64,000 nt of DNA from a bacterium (GTDB lineage Bacteria > JAJVIF01). The position numbers and the translations under genes are program-made. How positions within the stretch are numbered: the stretch's first letter is position 1; each line of letters opens with the position of its first letter. Location of the stretch: positions 186,001 to 250,000 of the forward strand of contig JAJVIF010000001.1 of NCBI GenBank assembly GCA_022072165.1, read 5' to 3'. The notes under the pieces were generated by a model. It was not told where the DNA came from and ran no database searches. It saw only the letters and a list, made by a program, of their open reading frames with translations. Shown here one piece after another: positions 41,673-50,340 of the stretch.

Positions 41673-44471
41673 CCAGAGACCCGAGCCGATGGTGATTTGC
41701 TGGAACGAAGGTGCGCGGGAAGTGCACACCAGTTTTCCTTCGTGCACACCCATCCCCGGCATGTACCCCTGACTGCCCGCGCCAGTGATGATCGTGCTGA
41801 ACTGCCAGTCCGCTGGACTGGACGGATTGCAGTTCATCGCCCTGGCGGACTTCAGGCCGCCGTTGTTCGGACCCGGGGAAGGATTCTCGTCGAAGGTGTA
41901 GAAGAGCATCAGCCGGCCGTTCACCGACTTCATGTCCAGATCACCGGCGAGGTCGCCGACAGGATCCAGGTCGTAGCGGAGCCAGTCTGAGGGGCCAGCG
42001 GGCGTCGCGACTGTGGCCAGATTGAACGTCATGACCTGCGCGACGGTGTCGTTGTAGACCACGGCAAGTCGCCCGCCAGTCTCGGAAATCCCCAGGCTCG
42101 TGCCGTTATACGCCGTGGTGCCGGTCCCGGCCGCCTCGATGACCGTATGCACCCAGTCAGCGCTGCTCGAAGGGGCCGCGCTGGTGGCGCGGGCCATCAG
42201 GATGTCGCCGGTGTTGTAGTTGCGATGTACGACGACCGGCACGCCATTGAAGGGGATCCACCCGGTGTCATTGCCAACTGTGGGGGTGGAGTTAGCGGTA
42301 TGCCAGAGCCAGTGACCGGAGTTGGTCGGTGTGGCAGTAGTCGCCCGGGCAAAGCGAAGGGTCGTGGGACTCCCGCCGCCATAGCTCATGCCCAGCAGGC
42401 CGTTCACGGTGTTGAGCTCGATATCGAGGCCTGTGAACCCACCCTCCAGCGTATAGGTCTGCCAGTCCCCTTCGCCGTTAGGAATCGCGACCTGCGAAAT
42501 CGCGACCCGCACCGCGCCGGCGGTGGAGTCACGCCAGCTGGCGACCAGCTGTCCGTTGTAGCTGATCATGGACATGTTCTGCCCCTGAAAGCCCGCCGCG
42601 AGGATGGAAGAGACTGTCCAGTCCGACTGGCTCGTCGGATTCGCGTTGTTCGAGATGGCGAAGAAGGCATCGCAGCACGTTGCCGCACTCCCCCCATTGC
42701 CGCTGTTGTAGGCCACTGCGATGCGCCCTTCGTGCGAGACCACGGAGGCGTAGTCATACTCAAAGCTCAGGGCGGTGACAGGTCCGACGTTATGGGTCTG
42801 CCAGGTGGGAGTGGGTCCCGCCGCGACCGTGTAAGAGAAGGGAAACGGTGCGCTGGAGCCACCGGCATTGCTGGCCGTCAGGGTCCCGTTATAGGTGCCC
42901 GGACCAGCCAGCGTGACCGTCGGCGATTCGAGGATGGAGGTATTCGGTGCGGCACCGCCGCCGAAGTCCCAGGACCAGCTGGTCGGGTTGTTGTCGATGA
43001 CCGCAGAGAACATGACATCCTGGCAAGGTGCGCCGATCGTGCCAATCGGGCTGACAGAAATGATCACCGGCGGGGCCAGGGAGGTTTCGACCTCATACGG
43101 CACTGCCTGATAGGTGATGGGACGGATCGCCCGATTGCTGTTCGCCTGCAGGGTCACCGGATCAACCCCGAAGTGATACTCCGCAGCATTGGCGTCGGAG
43201 GCCGACGGGTCAGTGACCCGCAGCAGCGCCCAGTAGCTCCCTTCCGGTGCGGTCTGCAGCACATTGCTGATAACCCCGGCATAGGTCAGTTCATCGTTGG
43301 GCAAGCCTGACCCGCCGCCAGTCGCCGGGATGCTGACCGGCGTGGAGAACAGCGCCGGTGCTGAGATCTCGATGGTAGGAGCACCGCTTGCTCCGAGCTG
43401 GACCAGCGCCACATCGCTCTCCAGTGACAGATCCACGCCCGCCGCTTCAGTCGCGGTGGCATCCCAGTCACGGACCTGCACGGTGACATCCACCAGGGGT
43501 CCGCCGTTGCTTTCCACCGGCGCGATGGGGTCGACTGACACCACGGAGGCATCGAGGGCCGCGAAGGGAAGGCGATAGGCGAAGGCCAGGGGATCGGCGG
43601 GTTCCGTGGGGAAGCGTCGGGAGCGTCCCGGCAATCCGCGGGGATCGGTGTACTTGATCAGCACCGCCATGGGGAGACTCACCGGCCCCCCACCGAGCGC
43701 AGCCACATCCAGGTGGACTTCCAGGCTCGAGGTCTGGCCACCATGCAGGTAGTCGTACCCCGTCCAGCCAGTGTTGTTCGCTCCTGCGTTGCTCCGCTGC
43801 CAGCCACCGATCGCTGGGTTGTACGAGCCCGTCATCTGGCTGCCATTGGAGACCCCGATTCGGGAGTCATCCACTTCATCGACCAGTAGCACGTAGGGGA
43901 ACGCGCTGACGTTAAACATCCCTTTCGCCAGGAGGTCGCCGGGCTGGACATACCCCTGGGCGTTGCTGACCAGCGCGGGATTCAGGCTGACATTCCCGAA
44001 CCAGGTGTTGGCTGGGACGTCACCAGGTGCCAAGTCTGCGAGGATCAGCAAGCGTCCGGTGTAGCCCAGGTCGGCCCGATTGCTGCCGCTGATGCCGGCA
44101 TTGAAGTCCGGGGCCGGGAACGGGTGGCTATGAGTCAGGGTCAGGACCAACGTCTTCGGGCCATCGCGACGCACACTCCGGACCTTCAGGTCCCCGGGCC
44201 GGAGAAAATTTTCGATATCCAGGTCGTAGCTCTTGGCCTGCGGCCCCTGGCCGGTACGGTCCATCCGGGGCCGGATGGTTGCGGTCAAGCCCACCGGGTC
44301 GATATCGCAGTCGAACAATGCCAGATGCGGATGAGCGGTCAGGCCGGATTCCAGTGCTGCACTGCCTGCAGCTCCGGTAATGGACGCAGGTGTCAGGGGC
44401 GAGCCTTGCTGACAGGCAGTGAGGAGGAGTCCGGAAACAAGACAACAGAGGGCGGGCAGGGACTGACGCAT
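41670..44471 (-). CDS. Large lipoprotein with PKD domain and C-terminal repeats
   Basis: About 933 residues. MRQSLPALCCLVSGLLLTAC is a lipoprotein signal; the ATG at 44471 has GGAGG upstream, whereas an in-frame ATG at 44570 lacks one. The first half (about 40-460) is beta-rich with no family I recognise. A PKD domain (about 470-555) carries SWSWDFGGGAAPNTS, almost the same motif as the lipoprotein at 22800. The C-terminal part (about 560-930) has a repeat of about 50-60 residues of the form R/L-A-V-YN followed by P-SS-DW, consistent with a beta-propeller. Likely surface or periplasmic; ligand unknown. Confidence 0.88.
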   Translation of the reverse strand: MRQSLPALCCLVSGLLLTACQQGSPLTPASITGAAGSAALESGLTAHPHLALFDCDIDPVGLTATIRPRMDRTGQGPQAKSYDLDIENFLRPGDLKVRSVRRDGPKTLVLTLTHSHPFPAPDFNAGISGSNRADLGYTGRLLILADLAPGDVPANTWFGNVSLNPALVSNAQGYVQPGDLLAKGMFNVSAFPYVLLVDEVDDSRIGVSNGSQMTGSYNPAIGGWQRSNAGANNTGWTGYDYLHGGQTSSLEVHLDVAALGGGPVSLPMAVLIKYTDPRGLPGRSRRFPTEPADPLAFAYRLPFAALDASVVSVDPIAPVESNGGPLVDVTVQVRDWDATATEAAGVDLSLESDVALVQLGASGAPTIEISAPALFSTPVSIPATGGGSGLPNDELTYAGVISNVLQTAPEGSYWALLRVTDPSASDANAAEYHFGVDPVTLQANSNRAIRPITYQAVPYEVETSLAPPVIISVSPIGTIGAPCQDVMFSAVIDNNPTSWSWDFGGGAAPNTSILESPTVTLAGPGTYNGTLTASNAGGSSAPFPFSYTVAAGPTPTWQTHNVGPVTALSFEYDYASVVSHEGRIAVAYNSGNGGSAATCCDAFFAISNNANPTSQSDWTVSSILAAGFQGQNMSMISYNGQLVASWRDSTAGAVRVAISQVAIPNGEGDWQTYTLEGGFTGLDIELNTVNGLLGMSYGGGSPTTLRFARATTATPTNSGHWLWHTANSTPTVGNDTGWIPFNGVPVVVHRNYNTGDILMARATSAAPSSSADWVHTVIEAAGTGTTAYNGTSLGISETGGRLAVVYNDTVAQVMTFNLATVATPAGPSDWLRYDLDPVGDLAGDLDMKSVNGRLMLFYTFDENPSPGPNNGGLKSARAMNCNPSSPADWQFSTIITGAGSQGYMPGMGVHEGKLVCTSRAPSFQQITIGSGLW

Positions 44472-44600
44472 GAGGGAGGGACCTCCGGGAGGGGTGGTCG
44501 ACCTGAGAGCGACGACCGCCACATGGGGTGGCTGGGAGAGGACAGGCGACACAACAGGGAACAGATGCATTGTAAGCGATGCCGCAGAGCGGGACGCCGC

Positions 44601-44637
44601 AAAAAGCGTGACGCCAGCCTCATTAGAGGCCAGCGTC
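44601..44637 (-). terminator. Rho-independent terminator of trxA
   Basis: Minus strand GACGCTGGCCTC / GAGGCTGGCGTC, a 12-bp stem with two G-U pairs and TAAT loop, followed by ACGCTTTTTGC. Confidence 0.88.
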
Positions 44638-44668
44638 GCACGAAAATCTGTCGCCGGGGACGAGTCGC

Positions 44669-44995
44669 CTACGCGGAGTGCTCGGCGATCTTCTTCTTCA
44701 GATTGTCCTTCGAGGCGAAGCCGATGATCCGCTCCACCGCTTTCCCATCCTTGAAGAGGATCAGGGTCGGGATGCTCATGACCCCGTAGCGGGCTGCAGC
44801 ATCGGTGTTCTCATCGGTGTTGATCTTGGTGAACTTGACATTCGTCATGTCCACCGCGAGCTCCTCCAGCAGCGGCGCGATCATCTTGCAGGGACCGCAC
44901 CAGGGAGCCCAGAAGTCCACCAGGACTGGCTGGGAACTGGAGGTAGTGATGACTTCCTGCTCGAAGGTGCTGGTGGTGATTTCCTGGATGGCCAT
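44669..44995 (-). CDS. trxA: Thioredoxin
   Basis: Cytosolic dithiol-disulfide oxidoreductase, 108 residues. The active site WAPWCGPCKM has Cys33 and Cys36; the cis-proline loop is SIPTLILFKDG and the Asp of VLVDFWA is in place, all as in standard thioredoxin 1. AGGAG lies eight bases before the ATG at 44995; the open frame upstream of it has no start signal. It ends in its own terminator, so it is a single-gene unit. Confidence 0.97.
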   Translation of the reverse strand: MAIQEITTSTFEQEVITTSSSQPVLVDFWAPWCGPCKMIAPLLEELAVDMTNVKFTKINTDENTDAAARYGVMSIPTLILFKDGKAVERIIGFASKDNLKKKIAEHSA

Positions 44996-45429
44996 GGACT
45001 TTCTCCTGCGGGCGCGAGTGGGCGCGGTGAGTACGGGGGCGAGTGTACCCGAAAGCGACCAAGGCTTCGTCACATGGGTGCCATTGAGATACCAGCCGGT
45101 CCCGTCGGAGGGTGAGTGCTGCAGGGAACAGCGGAAGGAAGCGGAAGCAGAGGGAGAGGAGGAAACCGCCGCCGACGAACAAGTATCTGGACACTTGTCC
45201 ACATACAAGGTGGGTCCCTGAGCCGCTGTCTCGCGGCGCCGCCGTGATGGCGTGGGGTGCTACGGCGTTCAGGATTCCGGCGGATGCAGGCGGGACAGCG
45301 CCTGCACCGGTGACAAGGCCGGCCTTCAACACACACCGCAGAGCAGGGATCCAGTCGAAGAGCTACCAGGCCAGACATCATGGTCCGCCGGCGGCAGGTG
45401 CAGTATACCCGGACAGTCAGGGCGACGGA
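44996..45429. other. Intergenic stretch without a confident gene
   Basis: About 430 bases between trxA and the palindrome upstream of the ArsR-type gene. Frames of 110-120 codons are open on both strands (45112-45447 plus, 45070-45441 minus), but they have no ribosome-binding site, family match or coding pattern. A minus-strand TACACT at 45048-45043 may be a trxA -10 element. The segment at 45120-45170 is strongly purine-rich on the plus strand. I see no tRNA or known RNA here. Confidence 0.5.
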
Positions 45430-45472
45430 GAGGCTCCTCACTGGTAATGGCTCTTTACCAGTGAGGAGCCTC
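45430..45472. promoter_or_regulatory. Perfect 18-bp inverted repeat upstream of the ArsR-type regulator
   Basis: Arms 45430-45447 and 45455-45472 (core CTCACTGGTAA/TTACCAGTGAG) match at all 18 positions around a seven-base loop. The right arm ends at the -35 position of the TATAAT promoter at 45494. A third partial half-site, ACTAGTGAGG, follows at 45474-45483. Neither arm is followed by a U run, so an operator is more likely than a terminator. Confidence 0.75.
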
Positions 45473-45493
45473 CACTAGTGAGGGATTCGGACG

Positions 45494-45499
45494 TATAAT
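45494..45499 (+). promoter_or_regulatory. -10 element of the ArsR-type regulator gene
   Basis: Perfect TATAAT 42 bases before ATG 45542; there is no TTGACA-like box at the right distance, where the inverted repeat ends. Confidence 0.65.
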
Positions 45500-45541
45500 G
45501 CCCGCTCCAGTACTGACTTCTTCCGCACCAGGCTCCCCGCT

Positions 45542-46183
45542 ATGTCGCACGGACTCACCCCCATTCAGCAGCGTCAGATCAAAACCTTCAAGGCCCTGGC
45601 CGATGGCACCCGCATGAAGATGATCTCGGTCCTGAACCGACCCATGACCGTCAAGCAGCTCGCTGATCTGATTGGGGAAGACCACCACAAGCTCTACCAC
45701 CACATGCGGGTCCTGGAAGGCGCGGGGATTGTCCGGCTGGTGGAAACCCGGACCGATACCCATATTGTCGAAAAGTACTACCAGCTGATTGAGAACTCCA
45801 TGACCCTGAAGTCGGAAGAGTTCACCCCCGAATACATCCCGATGTTCAACTCGATGGTCCTCCAGATCGCCCAGGCCGCCATCAATGACCTGGTGGAGTC
45901 CGCCCATCCCGACCGCGAGCGGGCCGCCGCCAGCCGGGTGGTCCTGCGGTGCAATGCGGATCGCTTCGAGGCGGTCCGGCAGGCGATTCAGGGGCAGTTC
46001 CGGGAACTGCTGACCAGTCTCCAGGACCTTGAGCAGGAAGAGGGGGAGTCGGCCTACGAAATCCTGCTGCTCCACTTCCCGGTCTTTGAGGCTGCGGACC
46101 CGGCAGAAGAGGGACAGAACGGCAGCGCGATTCGGAAGCGGACCGCCGCCACCAACCAGACCGCCGCGACACTCCAGTCCTAA
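45542..46183 (+). CDS. ArsR-type winged-helix transcriptional regulator
   Basis: A 213-residue regulator. Residues about 12-75 are an ArsR-like winged helix: KALADGTRMKMISVL, the helix-turn-helix MTVKQLADLIGEDHHKLYHH and the wing GIVRLVETRTDTHIVEKYY. The C-terminal 120 residues are helical and acidic (DLEQEEGESAYE) and could sense a ligand or dimerise; the metal-binding Cys of ArsR/SmtB is absent. Such longer forms with YHH in the recognition helix are common among ArsR-family regulators of unknown signal. The perfect palindrome before its promoter suggests it represses itself. No divergent target gene is obvious; trxA lies on the other side. Confidence 0.9.
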   Translation: MSHGLTPIQQRQIKTFKALADGTRMKMISVLNRPMTVKQLADLIGEDHHKLYHHMRVLEGAGIVRLVETRTDTHIVEKYYQLIENSMTLKSEEFTPEYIPMFNSMVLQIAQAAINDLVESAHPDRERAAASRVVLRCNADRFEAVRQAIQGQFRELLTSLQDLEQEEGESAYEILLLHFPVFEAADPAEEGQNGSAIRKRTAATNQTAATLQS

Positions 46184-46201
46184 CGCAATCCATCTGCCGG
46201 G

Positions 46202-46672
46202 CTAGGGGAGGTCTGTTGCCCCCCCGAGACGTCCCACCGCCTCACCGATGAGCCCCTCCAGGACCCGGATCCCGGCGTCATCCCGACGCGCTTCCAGCAA
46301 TTCCAGCACGTCCGCCAAATCGGCGAGCCCTTCCAGTAGTGCCCCGGACTCGACCCGGCATTCTGCGGCGGCTCCCTGACACCAGAGCGCGAGGCGTGGC
46401 TCCAGCGGATGTAGCAGGGTCGCCAGATCGTGGTAGTGCTGATGGGCCTCGTCCCAGCGACGCTGCGCGAAGAGGAGCTCCCCCTCCCGTTGCCACGCCG
46501 CCAGGGCATCCAGGAGCTGGACATCTGGCAGGTACTCAAGAATGGATCGGGCGCGCTGGGTGAGGAACTCCCGGAGCGCAACGAGGGCGTCGGGCGAGGG
46601 GCCAGCATCACGCCAGGCTTCCAGCAGGGCTTCGAACTCGAAAGCGACAGACGGGTCCTGGGCTGTGGACAT
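46202..46672 (-). CDS. Helical hypothetical protein coupled to aspS
   Basis: A 156-residue, almost entirely helical protein with no membrane segment and few basic residues. The spacing of Trp, Tyr and Ala (WQREGELLFAQRRWDEAHQH, then YHDLATLLHPLEPRLALW) resembles tetratricopeptide-like helical hairpins, but no canonical TPR is clear. The ATG at 46672 lies two bases after the aspS stop, so it is translationally coupled to aspartyl-tRNA synthetase. The name and role are unknown. It ends close to the convergent ArsR-type gene. Confidence 0.7.
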   Translation of the reverse strand: MSTAQDPSVAFEFEALLEAWRDAGPSPDALVALREFLTQRARSILEYLPDVQLLDALAAWQREGELLFAQRRWDEAHQHYHDLATLLHPLEPRLALWCQGAAAECRVESGALLEGLADLADVLELLEARRDDAGIRVLEGLIGEAVGRLGGATDLP

Positions 46673-46674
46673 CG

Positions 46675-48486
46675 CTACTTCGGAGTGCCGGGGACCACCC
46701 GCAGCCCGACATCCGCCAGGGTCGCCTCCGGCATCGGGGCCGGCGCGCCCATGAGCAAGTCGTGCCCTTTGAGCGTCTTCGGGAACGCGATCACCGACGT
46801 TATCGCCTCTTCCCCTGCCAGCATCGCGATGAGACGGTCCATCCCCGGGGCCATCCCGCCGTGCGGTGGTGCGCCGTAGCGAAACGCCTCCAGCATATGA
46901 CCGAACCGCGCCTGGATGGTCTCCTCCGGGATGCCGAGACAGCGGAAGATCTGCCACTGCAACGCGGGCTCGTGGATGCGGATCGATCCCGAGGCGATCT
47001 CCTCGCCGTTGATCACCAGGTCGTGTGTCACGCTCCCCAGACGAAGCAGGATCTCCCCATCGGCGAGGGTCGGCTCATGCCCCAGTTCCGCCAGGAGGGC
47101 CTCCCACTCCGCCTGATGCGGACGGGTAAACGGATGGTGGACCGCCGAGATCGATCCATCGTTGTTCTTCTCAAAGAGCGGGAAGTCCACGACAAACAAC
47201 GGCGCGACCGCCCCGGCGGGAATCAGGTCGAGGGCGCGTCCCAGCTCCAGACGGAGCGCCCCAAGGATCGCGTGAGCATTCTCACCACTATGCGCCAGCA
47301 AGAACCACGTATCGCCGACCGGCGTGTGCGACTCGAACCAGGCTTTCTCCGCCGCAGCGAAGAACTTCGCCAGCGGCGACTTCAGCTCCTCTGCTTCGCG
47401 GATGACATGCGCCAGCCCCAGGGCTCCCAACTGCTTCGCCCGGTCCTGCCAGTGGTCGAGCTCCGAGCGGGAGAAGGTCCGCCCCGGGACCCGTATCCCG
47501 AGGATCCGCCCGCCGGCATCGAGGGTGCCGCGGAAGACTTTTACTTCAGTCGTGGAGAAAGCGTCCGAAAGGTCCTCGATCTCCAGCCCGAAGCGGAGGT
47601 CTGGCTTGTCGACCCCGAACCGCGCCATCGCTTCCCGGTACGGCATCCGGGGAAAGGGAGTCGCCAGGGTCTGCCCACAGAAGCGCTCGAAGAGCATCGC
47701 GACCCAGGCCTCAACGGTCGTGAGAATCTCTTCCTGGGTCGGGAAGGCCCACTCGAGGTCGAGCTGCGTGAACTCCGGCTGACGATTCGAGCGTAAATCC
47801 TCATCCCGAAAGCAGCGCGCGATCTGGAAATACCGCTCGAACCCGGCGGTCACCAGCAGTTGCTTGAATTGCTGAGGCGACTGCGGGAGGACATAGAACA
47901 TCCCCGGCTCCTGGCGATAGGGGACCAGGTACTCCCGGGACCCTTCCGGTGTCCCCTTGCAGAGGATCGGAGTCTCCAGCTCGTGAAAGTCCCGGGCGAA
48001 AAAGAACTCCCGGGTCGCCTGCATAATCTGGTGACGCAGAACCAGATTGCGCCGCATCCCGGCGCGTCGCAGCTGCAGATAGCGATACCGGAAGAGGAGT
48101 TCCTGATTCTCGTGCCCCTCGGAATGGACCAGGACCGGCACCGGCTCCGCCAGATTCAGGATCACCAGGGCCTGCCCCTGGACCTCGACCCCGCCTGACG
48201 CCCACTCGCGATTCTCCTGTCCGGCAGGACGGACGCTGACCGTTCCCCGGACCAGGACGACCGATTCCTCCCGGACACCGGCGGCCAGCGCTGCCGCCTC
48301 CGCATCGATGTCGGGGCCAAAGACCACCTGCACCAGCCCCGAGGCATCCCGGAGTTCCAGGAAACAGAGGCCTCCGAGGTCGCGTCGACGATGCACCCAG
48401 CCGGCCAGGGTGACGGTGGTATCTGCCAGTGCGGGAGTGCAGTCGGCGGCGTAGTGGGTCCGGGTGTCTGATGGTGCCAGTGTCAT
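46675..48486 (-). CDS. aspS: Aspartyl-tRNA synthetase, bacterial type
   Basis: Charges tRNA-Asp (and possibly tRNA-Asn if the enzyme is non-discriminating). 603 residues with the bacterial layout: OB-fold anticodon-binding domain (LAGWVHRRRDLGGLCFLELR), class II motif 2 (FQIARCFRDEDLRSNRQPEF), the GAD insertion domain (about 300-420) and motif 3 GAPPHGGMAPGMDRL. The ATG at 48486 is preceded by TACACT eight bases upstream with no Shine-Dalgarno, so a leaderless mRNA is likely. A small helical gene follows two bases after the stop. Confidence 0.97.
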   Translation of the reverse strand: MTLAPSDTRTHYAADCTPALADTTVTLAGWVHRRRDLGGLCFLELRDASGLVQVVFGPDIDAEAAALAAGVREESVVLVRGTVSVRPAGQENREWASGGVEVQGQALVILNLAEPVPVLVHSEGHENQELLFRYRYLQLRRAGMRRNLVLRHQIMQATREFFFARDFHELETPILCKGTPEGSREYLVPYRQEPGMFYVLPQSPQQFKQLLVTAGFERYFQIARCFRDEDLRSNRQPEFTQLDLEWAFPTQEEILTTVEAWVAMLFERFCGQTLATPFPRMPYREAMARFGVDKPDLRFGLEIEDLSDAFSTTEVKVFRGTLDAGGRILGIRVPGRTFSRSELDHWQDRAKQLGALGLAHVIREAEELKSPLAKFFAAAEKAWFESHTPVGDTWFLLAHSGENAHAILGALRLELGRALDLIPAGAVAPLFVVDFPLFEKNNDGSISAVHHPFTRPHQAEWEALLAELGHEPTLADGEILLRLGSVTHDLVINGEEIASGSIRIHEPALQWQIFRCLGIPEETIQARFGHMLEAFRYGAPPHGGMAPGMDRLIAMLAGEEAITSVIAFPKTLKGHDLLMGAPAPMPEATLADVGLRVVPGTPK

Positions 48487-48494
48487 GGCCGGGG

Positions 48495-48500
48495 AGTGTA
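48495..48500 (-). promoter_or_regulatory. -10 element of a predicted leaderless mRNA
   Basis: TACACT on the minus strand, eight bases before the aspS ATG; CAGACA 16 bases further upstream is a fair -35. Confidence 0.6.
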
Positions 48501-48701
48501 GCGAATGCGCGTTGCCTGTCTGGGAGAGACGTCTAGCATTGCCGGTAAAAAAAACAATGCATTGAATTGCGAGTCCTCGCTAAATGCAGTAGAGAGCAGA
48601 GTGTGAAACCTCCGGCCGTAAAGAGAGCGCTGCGTGCGACCCTCGAGTGTGGGCCCTTTCAAACACGGATCGTTCACCTGCTATAGCTTAGAAGGAGAGG
48701 T

Positions 48702-50207
48702 ATGTCTACCATGAATCGCCTGCTCAGTCTGCTTCTGGGGGTGTTGCTTGCAGTGTCCCTCCTGAGCTGTTCACACGGACAGGTGCCCTCTGAACCGGTA
48801 CAGCCAAGGATTCTCGGCGTTTCTGTTCCGCCCGGCATGCTGCTGCCTGGTCAGCAACTGACGCTGGAATCTGTTACCACCGGTGAGATAGATTCTTTTG
48901 AATGGACCATCGGGGGGACGTCCGCAAAGTTAGTTGCGAACAACCACTTATCAGCCACAGTTGAGTTAATCCGCGAGGGTCCGGTGTCTGGCGTGCTGAG
49001 TATTGCCGGGCCCGCAGGAAGCGACAGTCTGGAATTCGAGTTCCGTGTAGCCAGTCCGCGCATACCTCAGTTTAGTACGGTAATTGAATTGCCAGCCTTA
49101 CCCGGTTCTGATATCGATTTTGCACAGCGCGCTTACGGTCTAAATGTCGTACTTGCCCATGATCGACTCTGGATGGTTTACACGGTTTCAGGAGGCGTTT
49201 TCAGTTCTGGATATATCAAATTGATTCTGGCGCATTGCGGTGCACCAGACCTGGAAAATCCGGAAAGCTGGCAGTTTCTGGAGTTTAGCGAGCGCTATAC
49301 AGCGGTCAGTAGTTTATTCGAAACTGACGGGCGAATTGTTGTGATATACAGTCAATCCGCCAGTCCTGAGCCAGATGGTTTAATCGTGGCTATTGCCACA
49401 CGGGCCGTGCCTCAGAATGATGCAGATTTCCGCAAAACTCTGCTCACGGAGCTACATCCCTTAACACCTGGCAAGCGTCTGGTCGTACATGAGGGCGCAT
49501 TACTGGCGCTCTCTTCCGTGAGAGATGCAAACTCATTTGCGCGCCCCGCGCTCGCTCGTTTGCCCTTAACGCAATCGGTCACCGCTGCAGATTTGGTTAA
49601 GGGCGAGCTGCCTGGTGGATTCGGATCATTTTGGGACCCCATTATGACTAGTATCCAGGGCAAAATCGCCATCGCCTGGGCCTATAATGCAGAACAATAT
49701 ATCCTCGTCCGCAACTCTTTTCCACCCTGGGACATATTTAGTTTTTCTGCATTGCCATTCACGCACGGTGAAGTACAGGTGACCGGCCTCGGCCCCTGGG
49801 GTACTTCCGGTCTGATCATGGGCTTCTCCGATCTAGTCGATGGGCGACAGTACTATACGACCAGTTCAACGCTAACACCAATATTGGAAGACTGGAGCAC
49901 CCCAGTCGAAGTCCCGCAAACGCTGCTTGGGAGGCCAGTCATGTGGGCAGGGCGCCAAGTCTGGCATACGAACAGTACACTCCGGGTTCCCAATCAGGAA
50001 ATTCTTGCGCGCACCATCGCCGCACCGCCTTCGGAGGCTTCGGATCTCATCTTCACTCCATTTGAGATCGATATGATTGGGCGTTCTGAAGTGCCGACCA
50101 TGCTGGACTTTGATGGCCGGCTCATCATCGTGCACCCGTATGATCCTGACGGCAACGGTCCGGAACCCCAGCGCATCCGGCTGCTGCAGAGCGACGGCCC
50201 CTGGTAG
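48702..50207 (+). CDS. Unrecognised lipoprotein, AT-richer than its surroundings
   Basis: A 501-residue protein. MNRLLSLLLGVLLAVSLLSC is a lipoprotein signal. Residues about 30-115 look like an Ig/PKD-type beta domain (PGMLLPGQQLTLES, SFEWTIGG); the rest has repeated strands with LFETDGRIVVIYSQ, VHEGALLALSS and MLDFDGRLIIVHPYD, consistent with a beta-propeller similar to the C-terminal part of the lipoprotein at 41670. AAGGAGAGG precedes two possible starts, ATG 48702 and ATG 48711. Codon use includes many A/T-ending codons (GTT, TTA, ATT), unlike the adjacent aspS and polyprenyl synthase genes, which suggests recent acquisition or relaxed expression. Confidence 0.83.
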   Translation: MSTMNRLLSLLLGVLLAVSLLSCSHGQVPSEPVQPRILGVSVPPGMLLPGQQLTLESVTTGEIDSFEWTIGGTSAKLVANNHLSATVELIREGPVSGVLSIAGPAGSDSLEFEFRVASPRIPQFSTVIELPALPGSDIDFAQRAYGLNVVLAHDRLWMVYTVSGGVFSSGYIKLILAHCGAPDLENPESWQFLEFSERYTAVSSLFETDGRIVVIYSQSASPEPDGLIVAIATRAVPQNDADFRKTLLTELHPLTPGKRLVVHEGALLALSSVRDANSFARPALARLPLTQSVTAADLVKGELPGGFGSFWDPIMTSIQGKIAIAWAYNAEQYILVRNSFPPWDIFSFSALPFTHGEVQVTGLGPWGTSGLIMGFSDLVDGRQYYTTSSTLTPILEDWSTPVEVPQTLLGRPVMWAGRQVWHTNSTLRVPNQEILARTIAAPPSEASDLIFTPFEIDMIGRSEVPTMLDFDGRLIIVHPYDPDGNGPEPQRIRLLQSDGPW

Positions 50208-50340
50208 TCCGCCTGCACGACTCCGCCCCCTGGGCTGTCTTTACAATGCCGGTGGCATCTGGGAATATGATGAGTCGGGGTCGACCGCGCCTGGTCGTGG
50301 GTCCCCGCTTGGGAGCACCCTGACAGGAAGGTGGGCAGGC

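Noticed and set aside
45070-45447. Overlapping frames of 110-123 codons on both strands upstream of the ArsR-type gene
   Set aside because: No start signals; the arms of the palindrome fall inside them, and the protein sequences look random.
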